Origin: Asticcacaulis sp. AC402
GTDB lineage: Bacteria; Pseudomonadota; Alphaproteobacteria; Caulobacterales; Caulobacteraceae
Length of the DNA stretch: 64,000 nucleotides
NCBI RefSeq assembly: GCF_000495835.1
Contig: NZ_AWGC01000015.1
Location: 160,079 to 224,078, forward strand
Direction: 5' to 3'
Shown here: positions 47,618 to 56,454 of the stretch, in pieces
Position numbering within the stretch: position 1 is the first letter of the stretch
Layout of the letters: every line of letters begins with the position of its first letter
Notes under the pieces: model-generated
Seen by the model: only the letters and a program-made list of their open reading frames with translations
What the model was told of the DNA's origin: nothing
Databases searched by the model: none
Position numbers and translations under genes: made by a program

Positions 47618-47709
47618 TTAACCGAAAAGTGCTCTACACTTTTCGGAAAGCGCTTGGTTTGGCGCGCTTTTTAGCCGAAAAGTGCTCTACACTTTTCGGA
47701 AAGCGCTTG
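47618..47709. repeat. Two tandem hairpins before dat, related to the right half of the GANTC repeats
   Basis: The hairpin CCGAAAAGTG-CTCTA-CACTTTTCGG followed by AAAGCGCTTG occurs twice, at 47622-47656 and 47675-47709. The second copy ends at the base before the dat start codon. The unit resembles the segment AACCGAAAAGTGCTGCACACT of the intergenic repeats (for example 28802-28821), but the GANTC hairpin is absent. Confidence 0.8.
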
Positions 47710-47710
47710 T

Positions 47711-48574
47711 ATGTCCCGCACTGCCTATGTCAACGGCGCCTATGTCCGCCAGTCCGACGCTGTCGTCTCGATCGAGGACCGCGGCTATCAGTTTGCGGAC
47801 GCCGTCTACGAGGTCTGGTCAGTATTTGACGGCCGCCTGGCGGATCTTGAAGGCCATCTGAACCGTCTGGAGCGGTCCCTGGCCGAACTGAAAATCGCCA
47901 TGCCCATGCCGCGCAGTGCACTGCTGGTCGTTCTGACTGAGGTGGTACGCCGTAACCGTATTCGCGAGGGCATGGTCTATCTTCAGATTTCTCGCGGGGT
48001 TGCCCCCCGCGACCACGTATTTCCGGACAATGTCCGCCCGGCCATGGTGGTCACCGCCAAGCCGGTCGACCGGATAGCGGCGGCCAAAAAGGCCTTGGCT
48101 GGTATCACGGCCAAGTCCATGCCCGACATCCGCTGGGGCCGCTGCGACATCAAGACCGTCGGCCTGCTGCCCAACGTCCTGGCCAAACAAGCCGCGAGGG
48201 AAGAGGGAGCCGGTGAGGTCATTTTCGTCGACAGCGACGGCTACGTTACCGAAGGCGGGTCGACCAATGTCTATATGATCGGCACCAACGGAGTCATCCT
48301 CACGCGCGACTTGAAGGCGAACATCCTGGCCGGGGTCACGCGACTCACCTTGTTGAAGCTGATAGCCGGCACTGGCCTGGAAATACGTGAGGTTGCCTTC
48401 ACACTGGAGGCCGCCAAGGCCGCTTCGGAGGTGTTCATTACCGCAGCGACATCACTGGTCATGCCGATCATCGCTATCGATGGTCACTTGATTGGTGACG
48501 GAAAACCAGGGCCTGTGGCAAGCGCCCTAAGGGATTCCTATATCATCCACGCCCGCAATACAGCCCTGGTGTGA
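47711..48574 (+). CDS. dat: D-amino-acid aminotransferase, class IV PLP enzyme
   Basis: 287 residues of fold-type IV aminotransferases. The start is MSRTAYVNGAYVRQSDAVVS and DRGYQFADAVYEV is the family's binding segment. The PLP Lys is in WGRCDIKTVGLLPNVLA, and the phosphate loop is in VTEGGSTNVYMI. It resembles Dat more than IlvE, but the specificity could differ. It lies between ntrX and hfq as in other alphaproteobacteria. The start codon lies within a base or two of a hairpin. Confidence 0.88.
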   Translation: MSRTAYVNGAYVRQSDAVVSIEDRGYQFADAVYEVWSVFDGRLADLEGHLNRLERSLAELKIAMPMPRSALLVVLTEVVRRNRIREGMVYLQISRGVAPRDHVFPDNVRPAMVVTAKPVDRIAAAKKALAGITAKSMPDIRWGRCDIKTVGLLPNVLAKQAAREEGAGEVIFVDSDGYVTEGGSTNVYMIGTNGVILTRDLKANILAGVTRLTLLKLIAGTGLEIREVAFTLEAAKAASEVFITAATSLVMPIIAIDGHLIGDGKPGPVASALRDSYIIHARNTALV

Positions 48575-48701
48575 CGGGCCGAAAAATAAATTTACCGCAG
48601 TGCGGTTGAAATAGGGGTAGTTATTTGCCTATTATCACACGTTGTCTGTGTGGGGGGTATTGTGCTTCCCAAAATTTTATCGAAATGAGAAGGGCCAATC
48701 A

Positions 48702-48950
48702 ATGTCCCACGACAAGAAGCAAAACCTGCAGGATACGTTTCTCAACAGTGTCCGAAAAACCAAAACACCCTTGACCATTTTTCTGATCAACGGCGTCAAG
48801 CTGCAAGGCATCGTCAGCTGGTTTGACAATTTTTGCGTGTTGCTGCGCCGCGACGGCCAGTCGCAATTGGTCTACAAACACGCGATCTCGACCATCATGC
48901 CGGCCGCGCCTGTCCAGCTCTACGAGCAAGAAGACGACGCTGATGATTGA
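48702..48950 (+). CDS. hfq: Hfq, RNA chaperone
   Basis: 82 residues. Sm1 motif [20 protein letters not shown] and Sm2 motif YKHAIST. The N-terminus [16 protein letters not shown] is standard, and the short acidic C-terminus ends DDADD. Start at the ATG 48702, preceded by AAGGG; an earlier in-frame GTG at 48642 would add 20 unrelated residues. Confidence 0.98.
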   Translation: MSHDKKQNLQDTFLNSVRKTKTPLTIFLINGVKLQGIVSWFDNFCVLLRRDGQSQLVYKHAISTIMPAAPVQLYEQEDDADD

Positions 48951-48973
48951 TATCCCTATGAGGGGATTCTTCA

Positions 48974-50293
48974 TTGACCGATAAATATATCGATCACGCG
49001 CCCGATATCGTCCGGGCGGTCGTCATCGACGCAGATATCGCACACGCTGCCGATCAGCGCGCGGCACTGCGTCTTCATGACGAGTCGCGGCTGGAGGAGG
49101 CTATCGGCCTCGCCCTGGCGCTCGATCTTGAGATCGTCGGGTCTGTGTCGGTGCGCGTGCGCAAGCTCAATCCCGCGACCCTGTTCGGGGCAGGCAAGGT
49201 CGACGAGATCAAGGCCATGTGCGAGGACGCAAGGGCATCCCTGTGCGTGGTCAACGGCGCCCTGACGCCGATCCAGCAGCGTAACCTCGAAAAGGCGCTG
49301 GAGCTGAAGGTCATTGACCGAACCGGCATGATCCTGGAGATCTTCGGCCGCCGCGCCCGGACGCGCGAAGGCAAGTTGCAGGTCGAACTGGCGCGGCTGG
49401 AATATGAAAAGTCGCGTCTGGTCCGCACTTGGACCCACCTGGAACGCCAGCGCGCCACTGGCACGACCGGCGGGCCGGGCGAAACCCAGATCGAGCTCGA
49501 CCGCCGCATGATCGCCGACAAGATCAAGCAGCTGAAGACCGAACTGGACGAGGTTCGCCGCACGCGCAACCTGCACCGCGTCCAGCGCAAGAAGGTTCCG
49601 TACCCGATCGTTGCTCTGGTCGGCTATACCAATGCCGGCAAGTCGACGCTGTTCAATCACCTGACCCATGCTGCTGTCGTCGCGAAAGACCTGCTGTTTG
49701 CCACTCTTGACACTACCCTGCGCACCCTGAAACTACCCAATGGCCGTTCGGCGATGCTCAGTGACACGGTGGGCTTCATTTCGGATCTGCCGCACGAACT
49801 GGTCGCCGCCTTCCGCGCCACCTTGGAAGAGGTCGAGCAGGCCGATCTGATCCTGCATGTCCGCGACGTTTCCAATCTGGAAACTGAGGCCCAGCGCCAG
49901 GATGTCGAGCATGTGCTGCAACAGATACTGCCCGATCTCGATCGTAGCCGCATGTTCGAAGTGTGGAATAAGATCGATCTGTTAGACGCTGATTCCAAAG
50001 AAGGTTTGTTCAGTCGCGCCGTCACCTCCCGCGATGCCCAGAAACCCATGCCGGTGTCGGCGATTACGGGTGAGGGAATCGAAGCTCTGCTCAGCCGCAT
50101 AGCTGCCCTGGTTGATGCCGAGGGTGAGGAGATCGACCTGATTCTCGATCCGCACCAGGGCGAGGCTCTGGCCTTCCTTTATCAGCATGGTCGCGTCGTA
50201 GCCCGACATGAGGGCGAGGACGGCCGCGTTCACCTGAAGGTCAAGCTGTCGGACATGGCTTATGGCCGCTTTGCCCGCATGGCGGCGGTATAG
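48974..50293 (+). CDS. hflX: HflX, ribosome-associated GTPase
   Basis: 439 residues. N-terminal HflX domain (VRKLNPATLFGAGKVDEIK minus one end, RTGMILEIFGRRARTREGKLQ minus its end) with a coiled coil, then the G domain: VGYTNAGKSTLFNHLTH (G1), LDTTLRTLKLP (G2), SDTVGFISDLP (G3) and WNKIDLLD (G4). Starts with TTG 48974, preceded by GAGGGG eight bases upstream; no ATG in frame is close. It is the usual neighbour of hfq. Confidence 0.96.
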   Translation: MTDKYIDHAPDIVRAVVIDADIAHAADQRAALRLHDESRLEEAIGLALALDLEIVGSVSVRVRKLNPATLFGAGKVDEIKAMCEDARASLCVVNGALTPIQQRNLEKALELKVIDRTGMILEIFGRRARTREGKLQVELARLEYEKSRLVRTWTHLERQRATGTTGGPGETQIELDRRMIADKIKQLKTELDEVRRTRNLHRVQRKKVPYPIVALVGYTNAGKSTLFNHLTHAAVVAKDLLFATLDTTLRTLKLPNGRSAMLSDTVGFISDLPHELVAAFRATLEEVEQADLILHVRDVSNLETEAQRQDVEHVLQQILPDLDRSRMFEVWNKIDLLDADSKEGLFSRAVTSRDAQKPMPVSAITGEGIEALLSRIAALVDAEGEEIDLILDPHQGEALAFLYQHGRVVARHEGEDGRVHLKVKLSDMAYGRFARMAAV

Positions 50294-50324
50294 ATCGTCG
50301 CTCCCGCAAAGAACCTTCGATCCG

Positions 50325-50915
50325 TCAGAACAGGCTCAAAGTCTCCTCCGCCCCCTGTCGCGGCTCTTGCTTGCGGCGTTTTGCCGTTGTCTTTGGGGCG
50401 CAGGCCCGCACCAGACGCGACACAAACGCGGTCTTGTTGCGCTGCATTTCGGCGGCAACGTCTTTAGGCATGTCGGTCCGACGCTCGTGCTTTAGGGAAT
50501 AGAGCGCCAACTCCACCAGCAGGGGCGCCAGGTCAGCGCCCTTTTCGGTCAGGCTGTAGATAAATTTGCGGGCATCGGCCGGATCCGGTTTTTTGATGAT
50601 CACGCCGTTCTGTTCCAGCCGCGCCAGGCGATCGGCGAGGATGTTGGTGGCGATCTTTTCCTCAGACCGCAGAAAGGCCTGATAGCCTGTATGCCCGCGC
50701 AGCATCAGGTCGCGGATGATCAACATCGACCAGGAATCTCCGACCTTTTCCAGGGTCAGGTTGATTGGGCACAAAGACCGGTGCGCCTTGTCGGGGAGGG
50801 GCTTTTTGACCAGGCCCGGCTTGGCCGGCGGCGCCTCCCCCCGCACCAGCCGTGACCTCGGTCCCGCAGTCTGCGACGCTGATGGGGGAGGTGAGGCTTT
50901 GGTCGTACGTTTCAT
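50325..50915 (-). CDS. HxlR-family transcriptional regulator
   Basis: About 196 residues. A disordered, basic N-terminus (1-44) is followed by the winged-helix domain: CPINLTLEKVGDSWSMLIIR, ATNILADRLARLEQNGVI and a FIYSLTEKGADLAPLLVEL end. The conserved Cys at the start of the domain is kept. The C-terminal 50 residues are basic. Target genes are unknown; no operator is seen. It converges on hflX. Confidence 0.85.
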   Translation of the reverse strand: MKRTTKASPPPSASQTAGPRSRLVRGEAPPAKPGLVKKPLPDKAHRSLCPINLTLEKVGDSWSMLIIRDLMLRGHTGYQAFLRSEEKIATNILADRLARLEQNGVIIKKPDPADARKFIYSLTEKGADLAPLLVELALYSLKHERRTDMPKDVAAEMQRNKTAFVSRLVRACAPKTTAKRRKQEPRQGAEETLSLF

Positions 50916-51065
50916 GCGAAGCACCGGTCGTTTTGAATGGCGTAGCGCAAGTCTTAACGCATCCGTCTTGCGATTCGCAATCGGAACGAAATTTCCACTT
51001 TCATATCAAAAGTGAAGCTAATAATGACTTGCTGAAAGACATCGAAGCGTAAGGTGACTTGCAAA

Positions 51066-51662
51066 TCAAAATAGATCTCTCCGGGACGTATACGGGCGGG
51101 CGTGTCGCTTCATTTCCGTCGTGCCGGTATCGCCGCGTGTCAGGCTGTTGACGCGCGTCAGGGCCTCCAACTGCGCAACATTTACGGAAACACCGGGGTC
51201 ATTCATCGCCTGGTCGCTGCCGGGGCGCCATTTCAGGCAACCATTGCGGCGGACGTCGTCTTTGACATGCAGGATTATGATGCACGAACCGCCGTAGCTA
51301 TTCGGGCCCGCCGGTACCGCCTCCGACCAGAACGAAGAGGCGTGCAAGTCGCGAATGTAGGCGCGCATCTCTTGTCCTGAGACGCGATAGGTATAATTGC
51401 CGGGAATCTTGGTTCCGGTGCCGCCCTGATAGACAACCGTGCCGTCGCCGAAAGCATCGACTCGAAAGGCCGGACAGGCCCCAGCCGTCGTCATGGTTTC
51501 GCACGGAAACTGGACATAGCTTATATGGCTATCGCGATAGACTGAATCTTCGCGCCAGACCTGCCAGGCGGATGCCGCGAGTCCAAACAACAATCCGGCG
51601 CCAACAGCGACGGCGCCAATGATAGCGTATCGCTTTAGTGCAGTGGCCTTGGCCTTCAGCAT
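51066..51662 (-). CDS. DUF6438-like membrane-anchored periplasmic protein
   Basis: 198 residues. One N-terminal membrane anchor (about 12-33, AIIGAVAVGAGLLFGLAASA) leads to a periplasmic domain whose FPCETMTTAGACPAFRVDAF and GDGTVVYQGG resemble DUF6438, where a Cys pair around CPAF/CPVY precedes a GDGTVxYxG strand. Two more Cys (SYGGSCI, RRNGCLKW) could make a second disulfide. The C-terminus is basic. Function unknown. Confidence 0.72.
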   Translation of the reverse strand: MLKAKATALKRYAIIGAVAVGAGLLFGLAASAWQVWREDSVYRDSHISYVQFPCETMTTAGACPAFRVDAFGDGTVVYQGGTGTKIPGNYTYRVSGQEMRAYIRDLHASSFWSEAVPAGPNSYGGSCIIILHVKDDVRRNGCLKWRPGSDQAMNDPGVSVNVAQLEALTRVNSLTRGDTGTTEMKRHARPYTSRRDLF

Positions 51663-51752
51663 CAGTAGACTCCAGCCCGTTTGGGATGAAGTTTACGACG
51701 AGGTCAGGTTCTCAACAATTACACAGCGCTTATGGAGTTACGGCATAAACTC

Positions 51753-51915
51753 ATACCAAGCCTCATAAAGAATGACGCTTGGTATTCGCATTTTTTCAGC
51801 TCAAGCGCCGGACCAGGCGCCCCCCATGGCTCCTCGCATAAGCTCGGGCGCCCGAAGTACGTTCTCTGGCGCGCTTGCCAGTCCGCGATGGGGCAAGGTC
51901 ATCGCGGGCTGGTAT
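51753..51915. repeat. 163-bp dispersed repeat, copy 2
   Basis: The same length and order as the copy at 42594-42756. The left end is a perfect hairpin ATACCAAGC (51753-51761) / GCTTGGTAT (51777-51785), and the right end is GGGCTGGTAT. Copy 1 differs at scattered positions. Its last base is the first base of the mazG stop codon. Confidence 0.85.
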
Positions 51916-52712
51916 CAAAGCTGGATTTCGCGCTCGCTGTGCTTGGCGGCGTTCCATAGAGCATCCATCTCCTCCAGATTGGACTGGTCCGGTGTTCTGC
52001 CCTGAGCGCGCAGAGCCGCCTCAATCGACTCAAACCGGCGAACGAACTTGGCATTCGTCATGCGCAGCGCGTCTTCAGGCTCGACATCCAGTTTGCGCGC
52101 CAGATTTGCCAAGACGAACAAAAGGTCGCCCAGTTCTTCGCGCGCTTTGGCGACGTCGCCGGCCTGGATCTCGGCCTTCAACTCGGCGGTCTCTTCGTCC
52201 AGCTTGTCGACCACCTCGTGAACGCTGGGCCAGTCGAACCCGACCCGGGCGGCGCGTCTGGTCAGCTTGGCGGCGCGGGTGAGGGCAGGCAAGCCCACCG
52301 GAACATCGTCCAGGATGCCGGTCTGGTTCTTGGCCTTGCGTTCTTCCGCCTTGGTCACTTCCCAGGCGACATTCTGCTCGTCGGCTGTACGGTCGCCGAC
52401 ATCGCCAAAGACATGCGGGTGGCGCCGGATCAGTTTCTCCGACATGGCGGCGGCGACAGCGTGAAAATCGAACAGGCCGAGTTCTTCGGCGAGACGGGCA
52501 TGAAACACCACCTGAAACAACAGGTCGCCCAGTTCTTCCTTCAGGTCACGCATATCGTCGCGCTGAATAGCGTCGGCGACCTCGTAGGATTCCTCGACCG
52601 TGTAAGGCGCGATCGTCGCAAACGTCTGTTCGCGATCCCACGGACAGCCGCTAACCGGATCGCGCAGCCGGCGCATAACCTCCAGCAAACCCTCGATCGC
52701 CGGCCGTTCCAT
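51915..52712 (-). CDS. mazG: MazG, nucleoside triphosphate pyrophosphohydrolase
   Basis: About 265 residues with the two tandem MazG domains of the housekeeping form: CPWDREQTFATIAPYTVEES, then EELGDLLFQVVFHARLAEEL (first metal site), and EELGDLLFVLANLARKLDVE (second). It breaks down non-canonical or surplus NTPs. The start ATG at 52712 shares one base with the stop of the symporter gene. Its stop abuts the second 163-bp repeat. Confidence 0.96.
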   Translation of the reverse strand: MERPAIEGLLEVMRRLRDPVSGCPWDREQTFATIAPYTVEESYEVADAIQRDDMRDLKEELGDLLFQVVFHARLAEELGLFDFHAVAAAMSEKLIRRHPHVFGDVGDRTADEQNVAWEVTKAEERKAKNQTGILDDVPVGLPALTRAAKLTRRAARVGFDWPSVHEVVDKLDEETAELKAEIQAGDVAKAREELGDLLFVLANLARKLDVEPEDALRMTNAKFVRRFESIEAALRAQGRTPDQSNLEEMDALWNAAKHSEREIQL

Positions 52713-54064
52713 CACACCAGACCCTTTTGCTTAAGGCCCGCTACGATATCGGCGTGTTTTTCCGGCGTCAGATCATAATTTTTCATAACCGCGGCGCCCA
52801 AAAGGAGGAACAGGACCGGGAAGCCGATGAAAAAAGCTTCGACCCAGATCAGTGACTCGGCCGGGCTGGTCGCTGGGGCCTTTACATTGAACCCGAGCGC
52901 ACCGACCGCCGTTATGGTCGTCGCCGAAAAGGCGTATCCCAGCTTGGTCGTTGCCGACAGGATCGCCATAAGGGTACCCTTATGGTCATGACCGCTTTCC
53001 AGCATGACCTCGTCACCGATGTCGGCCATCAGTGCCCGAGTCAGAAGCAGAGAGGCAGCATAGGGAATCCCGTTGAGGAAGGTCATTGTGGCGCAGACCA
53101 AAAAATTGTCCTTAGGCGCGAAATACATGGCGCCGTACAGGACGGCGAAGATCACGCTGGAGACGATCAAGGTTGCATGCTTGTTGAACTTCTTCGACGC
53201 GATCACCCAAATCGGCGCGCCGACAATCCCGCCGACGAAGTAGAGCAGCATGGCGATGCTGGCCTCCACCCGCGTCAAGCCTTTGACCTGCTCGAAGAAA
53301 TAGAAGAGCAGGGCGCCCATGATCCCGGGCGCCAATCCCATGAAAAGATCGGCCCACAGGATGCAGCGCACATTCTTGCGCTTCCACATATCGAAATAGT
53401 GCCCCAGATGCAGGTCATGCGTCGCGGCATTCGACACCTTTTCCGGCACGATCATGAAGGCAATGCCGATACTGAGCGGCAAAGTGATCATGATGAAGAT
53501 GCCGACGGCCTGGACTCCTACATTATAGCTGTAGCCGAGATGTTGCGCTGCGACCGGAATGACGGCGGCGCAGATGATGCCGATAATATTGCCGACCTGC
53601 CACCAGGCGAAAATGCGAGATCGCTCATTATAATCGGTCGACAACACCGTCCCCCAGCTCGATTGACTGAGCGCTGCCATGGAGAAGCCAATATATAGCA
53701 CCAGCAGCCATAGTCCGAGATAGAGCTCAGTTACGCCCTTGCCGGCGAGAAAGATGAAACCGGCGCTGACAAACAGGACCGGCAGGCACATCAGCATCCA
53801 CAGTTTGAACCGGCCGAGTTTCGTCCGTGTACGATCCATCCAATAACCCAGCGGGGGATCGATCAGGATGTCGCAACAGCGCACGATCAGGAAAATCAGC
53901 CCGACGGAAGCGCCCAATTGAAGCTGCGTACCGTAATATTCCGGCAAGATGGCGACCAGAGGCAAGCCCAAGGCGGCAAAGGGGACGCAAGGGCCGATAA
54001 ACGCCAATAACCGTCTAAAAGGCACGCGGGCCTCGCTAGAAGACTCCGTTCCCCCCGATGACAT
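52712..54064 (-). CDS. GPH-type sugar:cation symporter (MFS_2)
   Basis: About 450 residues with 12 predicted membrane helices. The blocks DILIDPPLGYWMDRTRTKLG and FKLWMLMCLPVLFVSAGFIF and the central hydrophilic loop match the glycoside-pentoside-hexuronide symporter family. The sugar cannot be told. Start ATG 54064 (MSSGGTESSSEARVPF); the longer open frame upstream has no similarity. The downstream mazG overlap suggests cotranscription, although the functions look unrelated. Confidence 0.87.
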   Translation of the reverse strand: MSSGGTESSSEARVPFRRLLAFIGPCVPFAALGLPLVAILPEYYGTQLQLGASVGLIFLIVRCCDILIDPPLGYWMDRTRTKLGRFKLWMLMCLPVLFVSAGFIFLAGKGVTELYLGLWLLVLYIGFSMAALSQSSWGTVLSTDYNERSRIFAWWQVGNIIGIICAAVIPVAAQHLGYSYNVGVQAVGIFIMITLPLSIGIAFMIVPEKVSNAATHDLHLGHYFDMWKRKNVRCILWADLFMGLAPGIMGALLFYFFEQVKGLTRVEASIAMLLYFVGGIVGAPIWVIASKKFNKHATLIVSSVIFAVLYGAMYFAPKDNFLVCATMTFLNGIPYAASLLLTRALMADIGDEVMLESGHDHKGTLMAILSATTKLGYAFSATTITAVGALGFNVKAPATSPAESLIWVEAFFIGFPVLFLLLGAAVMKNYDLTPEKHADIVAGLKQKGLV

Positions 54065-54136
54065 GCGGTTCTCCAAAAAAATCGCGCTGTTTGGCTCTCT
54101 ACAGCGAGTCTTAAGCCGCGTCCCGCCAAAAGCCAA

Positions 54137-54552
54137 GCCGGATTGCAGTTAAAGTAAGGTGTGAAGTCAGCATCAACGTTGATCCTAGCGCTGAGTACAT
54201 TCAACGACCGTCATCGCGTGCACGGGGTCCAATTTAGCTTGCAAGCTCCGCCGCGTTCCGGACAGCCGTTTTCCGCGAGAATATCGCGAAAGGGCACGGG
54301 GCCAAAATTACACAATGGCGACTAAACGAAATGTCTAGGCCGGTTAGAAATCTCACGGTTTCCGCCAGATAGAAATGTCACGGAGCACCTGCTATGGGGT
54401 CGGGCGGCGGGCGGGCGCGAAGCCTTCACATCGCGCAGAGCCCGACCGACGACCGATGCACTGACTGCCCAGCTTAGTCTTTGTTTTCCGAGTGGGCCGG
54501 TAGGCGCGCGAGGCACGTAGACCGATCCATTGAAAGCGACTATCGTCGCGCC
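54137..54552. other. Gap holding one end of a decayed insertion sequence
   Basis: 54137-54310 shows nothing recognised. At 54331-54381 there are two copies of a TAGAAAT(G/C)TCAC-type motif, the last being GGTTTCCGCCAGATAGAAAT followed by GTCAC. This is close to the inverse of GACATTACTAAATGGCGGCT at 55070-55089, so it is read as one end of the insertion sequence described below. Confidence 0.5.
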
Positions 54553-54882
54553 ATGCTCGCTAGGCGCCTTTTCCGTTTCGGTTTTGAAAACACCGCCGAG
54601 GTGAGGGCGAACACTCGTGACGGGACTGACTACGAGTCGAGCACGGGTATCTGGATCATGAGCGATTCCGACGAAGCTGCTTTGGAGTGGGGGAAAACTA
54701 TTGCGGAGCGGCTCGTCTCATATTTATTCGAACATGAGAGCGATTTTGCGTATTCATGGGCTGAGGCACGCTTTGCTCACTGGATAGAAAAAGACCCTTC
54801 TGCCCTGGCCGCAGCAAGCTATTTGCCCGTCGTCACGATAGGCGAAATGCCTAACTTGGCTGTTCTCGCAGAAGATGCCTAG
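54553..54882 (+). CDS. Hypothetical protein inside the decayed insertion sequence
   Basis: 109 residues from ATG 54553, or 133 from a TTG at 54481. Soluble and acidic in the second half: STGIWIMSDSDEAALEWGKT, VSYLFEHESDFAYSWAEARF, then a C-terminal YLPVVTIGEMPNLAVLAEDA. It looks like a real cytoplasmic protein, but I do not recognise the family; size and composition fit a small accessory or immunity-like protein. Codon use is less GC3-rich than the neighbours. There is no clear ribosome site. Confidence 0.5.
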   Translation: MLARRLFRFGFENTAEVRANTRDGTDYESSTGIWIMSDSDEAALEWGKTIAERLVSYLFEHESDFAYSWAEARFAHWIEKDPSALAAASYLPVVTIGEMPNLAVLAEDA

Positions 54883-54998
54883 CCATGCCGAGCTTGCCGC
54901 CGCTCCAATCCCAGAAGTTCGGCAGCCGCCGATGCCGTCAGCCGGCCGCTCGTCAGATCGCGCAGGACTTCAAGCCGCGCTAGCTCTTTGTCGCTCAT
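54879..54998 (-). pseudogene. Transposase N-terminal fragment
   Basis: 39 residues starting MSDKELARLEVLRDLTSGRL and continuing with ASAAAELLGLERRQ, the helix-turn-helix start typical of ISNCY-type transposases. It then runs into ARHG and a stop, where foreign sequence begins at about 54890. The remaining catalytic domain is absent. Confidence 0.65.
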
Positions 54999-55275
54999 GA
55001 TATGTAACGTCACTTAGAGGGCCTCCCACGAAAATGCGGGAGGGTGCCATCTCTAACTGGCACGAGTGCGACATTACTAAATGGCGGCTACACCCATGTC
55101 TCGCATAATAAATATTATGGGAAATTATTGGGCCTTACGAGCGCCAGACACTATTGTGGCTTACACCGTTCTTACGCAACGTTGCCAGTTTTGCCACATA
55201 CCCCTTACGGATTTTGCCCTAGGTTCAGGACAACGCCGATCCCGGCGCCCAGTACAAGATTTTCGGGTTGTTGAT
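54999..55275. other. Gap with the other insertion-sequence end and a putative promoter region
   Basis: A hairpin CCTCCCACG...TGCGGGAGG (55022-55043) and the end motif at 55070-55092. From 55095 on the DNA is AT-rich (ATAATAAATATTATGG) and may contain the promoter for the small membrane gene at 55276. No gene is seen. Confidence 0.4.
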
Positions 55276-55557
55276 ATGGCCAAGTCTGTCACGCATTTCC
55301 AGCCTACAATCGATACCTTCGGCGAACTGACGCTGCATGCCCGCCGCTTCGGTTACAGTTTCAAGCCGACAATATGGGGCGGTCTTGCCACTGGAGTCGA
55401 TCGCAAGGCTCTGACCAACATCCTGATCATGGTCCTCGCCCTGGCAGGCTTTTTCGCTGTTCTGGCTGGTCTGTTCGTCTTCGACCAGATGGCCTTTGAA
55501 GGTCCGCAACCTGATCAGGTCAATTATGGCGGCACCAGCCTGATTGACTATAACTGA
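55276..55557 (+). CDS. Small single-pass membrane protein, unknown function
   Basis: 93 residues. A soluble N-terminal half (THFQPTIDTFGELTLHARRF...WGGLATGVDRKAL) is followed by one hydrophobic helix (about 55-77, ILIMVLALAGFFAVLAGLFV) and a short acidic tail. No family recognised. Start at ATG 55276; the frame remains open upstream, but that part lacks coding character. It converges on the metallo-beta-lactamase gene. Confidence 0.6.
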   Translation: MAKSVTHFQPTIDTFGELTLHARRFGYSFKPTIWGGLATGVDRKALTNILIMVLALAGFFAVLAGLFVFDQMAFEGPQPDQVNYGGTSLIDYN

Positions 55558-55638
55558 ATAAGTCAAACTTCAATCATGCACAAACAATTCAGGTTTTCTC
55601 TCAAAAATCCATTACAACACATTGAACAAGAATAACTT

Positions 55639-56454
55639 TCAGCCGTCAAAAGTGACGTCGATCTGCATTTGATCGTAAGCCGGCTCGACATTGTCAGGCA
55701 ATTCTGCTTTCAAAGTCTCATAATCCATATCCTGGTGCAGATTTGTCAGGATGGCCCGTTCCGGCCTGACCCGCGCGATCCATTCCAGCGCCAGATCCAG
55801 GTGCGCGTGACTTGGGTGCACTCGCCGACGCAAGGCATCGACGATCCATACCTTCACGCCGTCCAGGGCTGCAAAGCTCACTTCCGAAATCTGGTTGACG
55901 TCGCTGGAATAGGCAACGTCACCGATACGGTAGCCCACGGAACGGATCGGCCCGTGCTCCTGGTCGAATGTCATGACTGGCAAATATCCGCCCGGTCCGT
56001 CAATGCCCCAGGGTTCGCCATGCGGCGGAATGATTTGTGGGTCGCAAATCGGCGGATAACCGAACTTGCCGGTAAAGACATAATCAAAGCGCGTCCGAAA
56101 CGTGGCATACGTCGCTTCATCCATATACCCGTCGATCGGCCGGCCGCGCGCAAAGGTAAAGGCACGTATGTCGTCCACGCCGTGGGCCTGGTCGGCGTGG
56201 TCGTGAGTCCACAGGATGGCGTCAACATGGTTAACGCCCGTGCGGACCATCTGCTCGCGGAACTCCGGCGAGGTATCGACCACGACCGAGGTTAAGCCAC
56301 CCGTTTCCGTGTCGCGAAGCCCGAACCACGCGGAACACCGCGTCCGCCGGTTTTTTGGATCGTCGGGATCGCAGGCGCCCCAATAGCCGTCGATGCGTGG
56401 CACACCGGTCGAGCAGCCCGAGCCCAAAATTTTGACGGTCAGGATTTTGGTCAT
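55639..56454 (-). CDS. MBL-fold hydrolase, PhnP-like phosphodiesterase
   Basis: 271 residues. The metal motif is in LWTHDHADQAHGVDDIRAF (HxHxD, with Gln in place of the usual last His). The start KILGSGCSTGVPRIDGYWGA and the late DVAYSSDVNQ and RPERAILTNLHQDMDY regions match the PhnP/RNase Z-like group found after tatD in alphaproteobacteria. Start at 56454 by the ATGA overlap with tatD. Probably a cyclic phosphodiesterase; substrate unknown. Confidence 0.88.
   Translation of the reverse strand: MTKILTVKILGSGCSTGVPRIDGYWGACDPDDPKNRRTRCSAWFGLRDTETGGLTSVVVDTSPEFREQMVRTGVNHVDAILWTHDHADQAHGVDDIRAFTFARGRPIDGYMDEATYATFRTRFDYVFTGKFGYPPICDPQIIPPHGEPWGIDGPGGYLPVMTFDQEHGPIRSVGYRIGDVAYSSDVNQISEVSFAALDGVKVWIVDALRRRVHPSHAHLDLALEWIARVRPERAILTNLHQDMDYETLKAELPDNVEPAYDQMQIDVTFDG

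Larger units (their letters stand above)
54320..55095. mobile_element. Remnant of an insertion sequence (ISNCY-like), internally replaced
   Basis: The two ends carry related inverted sequences: on the minus strand GTGACATTTCTATCTGGCGG (ending near 54362), and on the plus strand GACATTACTAAATGGCGGCT (55070). Between them is a transposase start fragment (54879-54998) that reads toward the left end and stops after 39 residues. The rest of the transposase is missing, and a 110-133 codon gene sits in its place. About 775 bp remain. The family assignment is from the fragment and end pattern only. Confidence 0.55.

Noticed and set aside
47618..47709. Tandem repeats considered as a CRISPR array
   Set aside because: Only two units, with perfect internal dyads and a ~15-base gap; no spacers and no cas genes.
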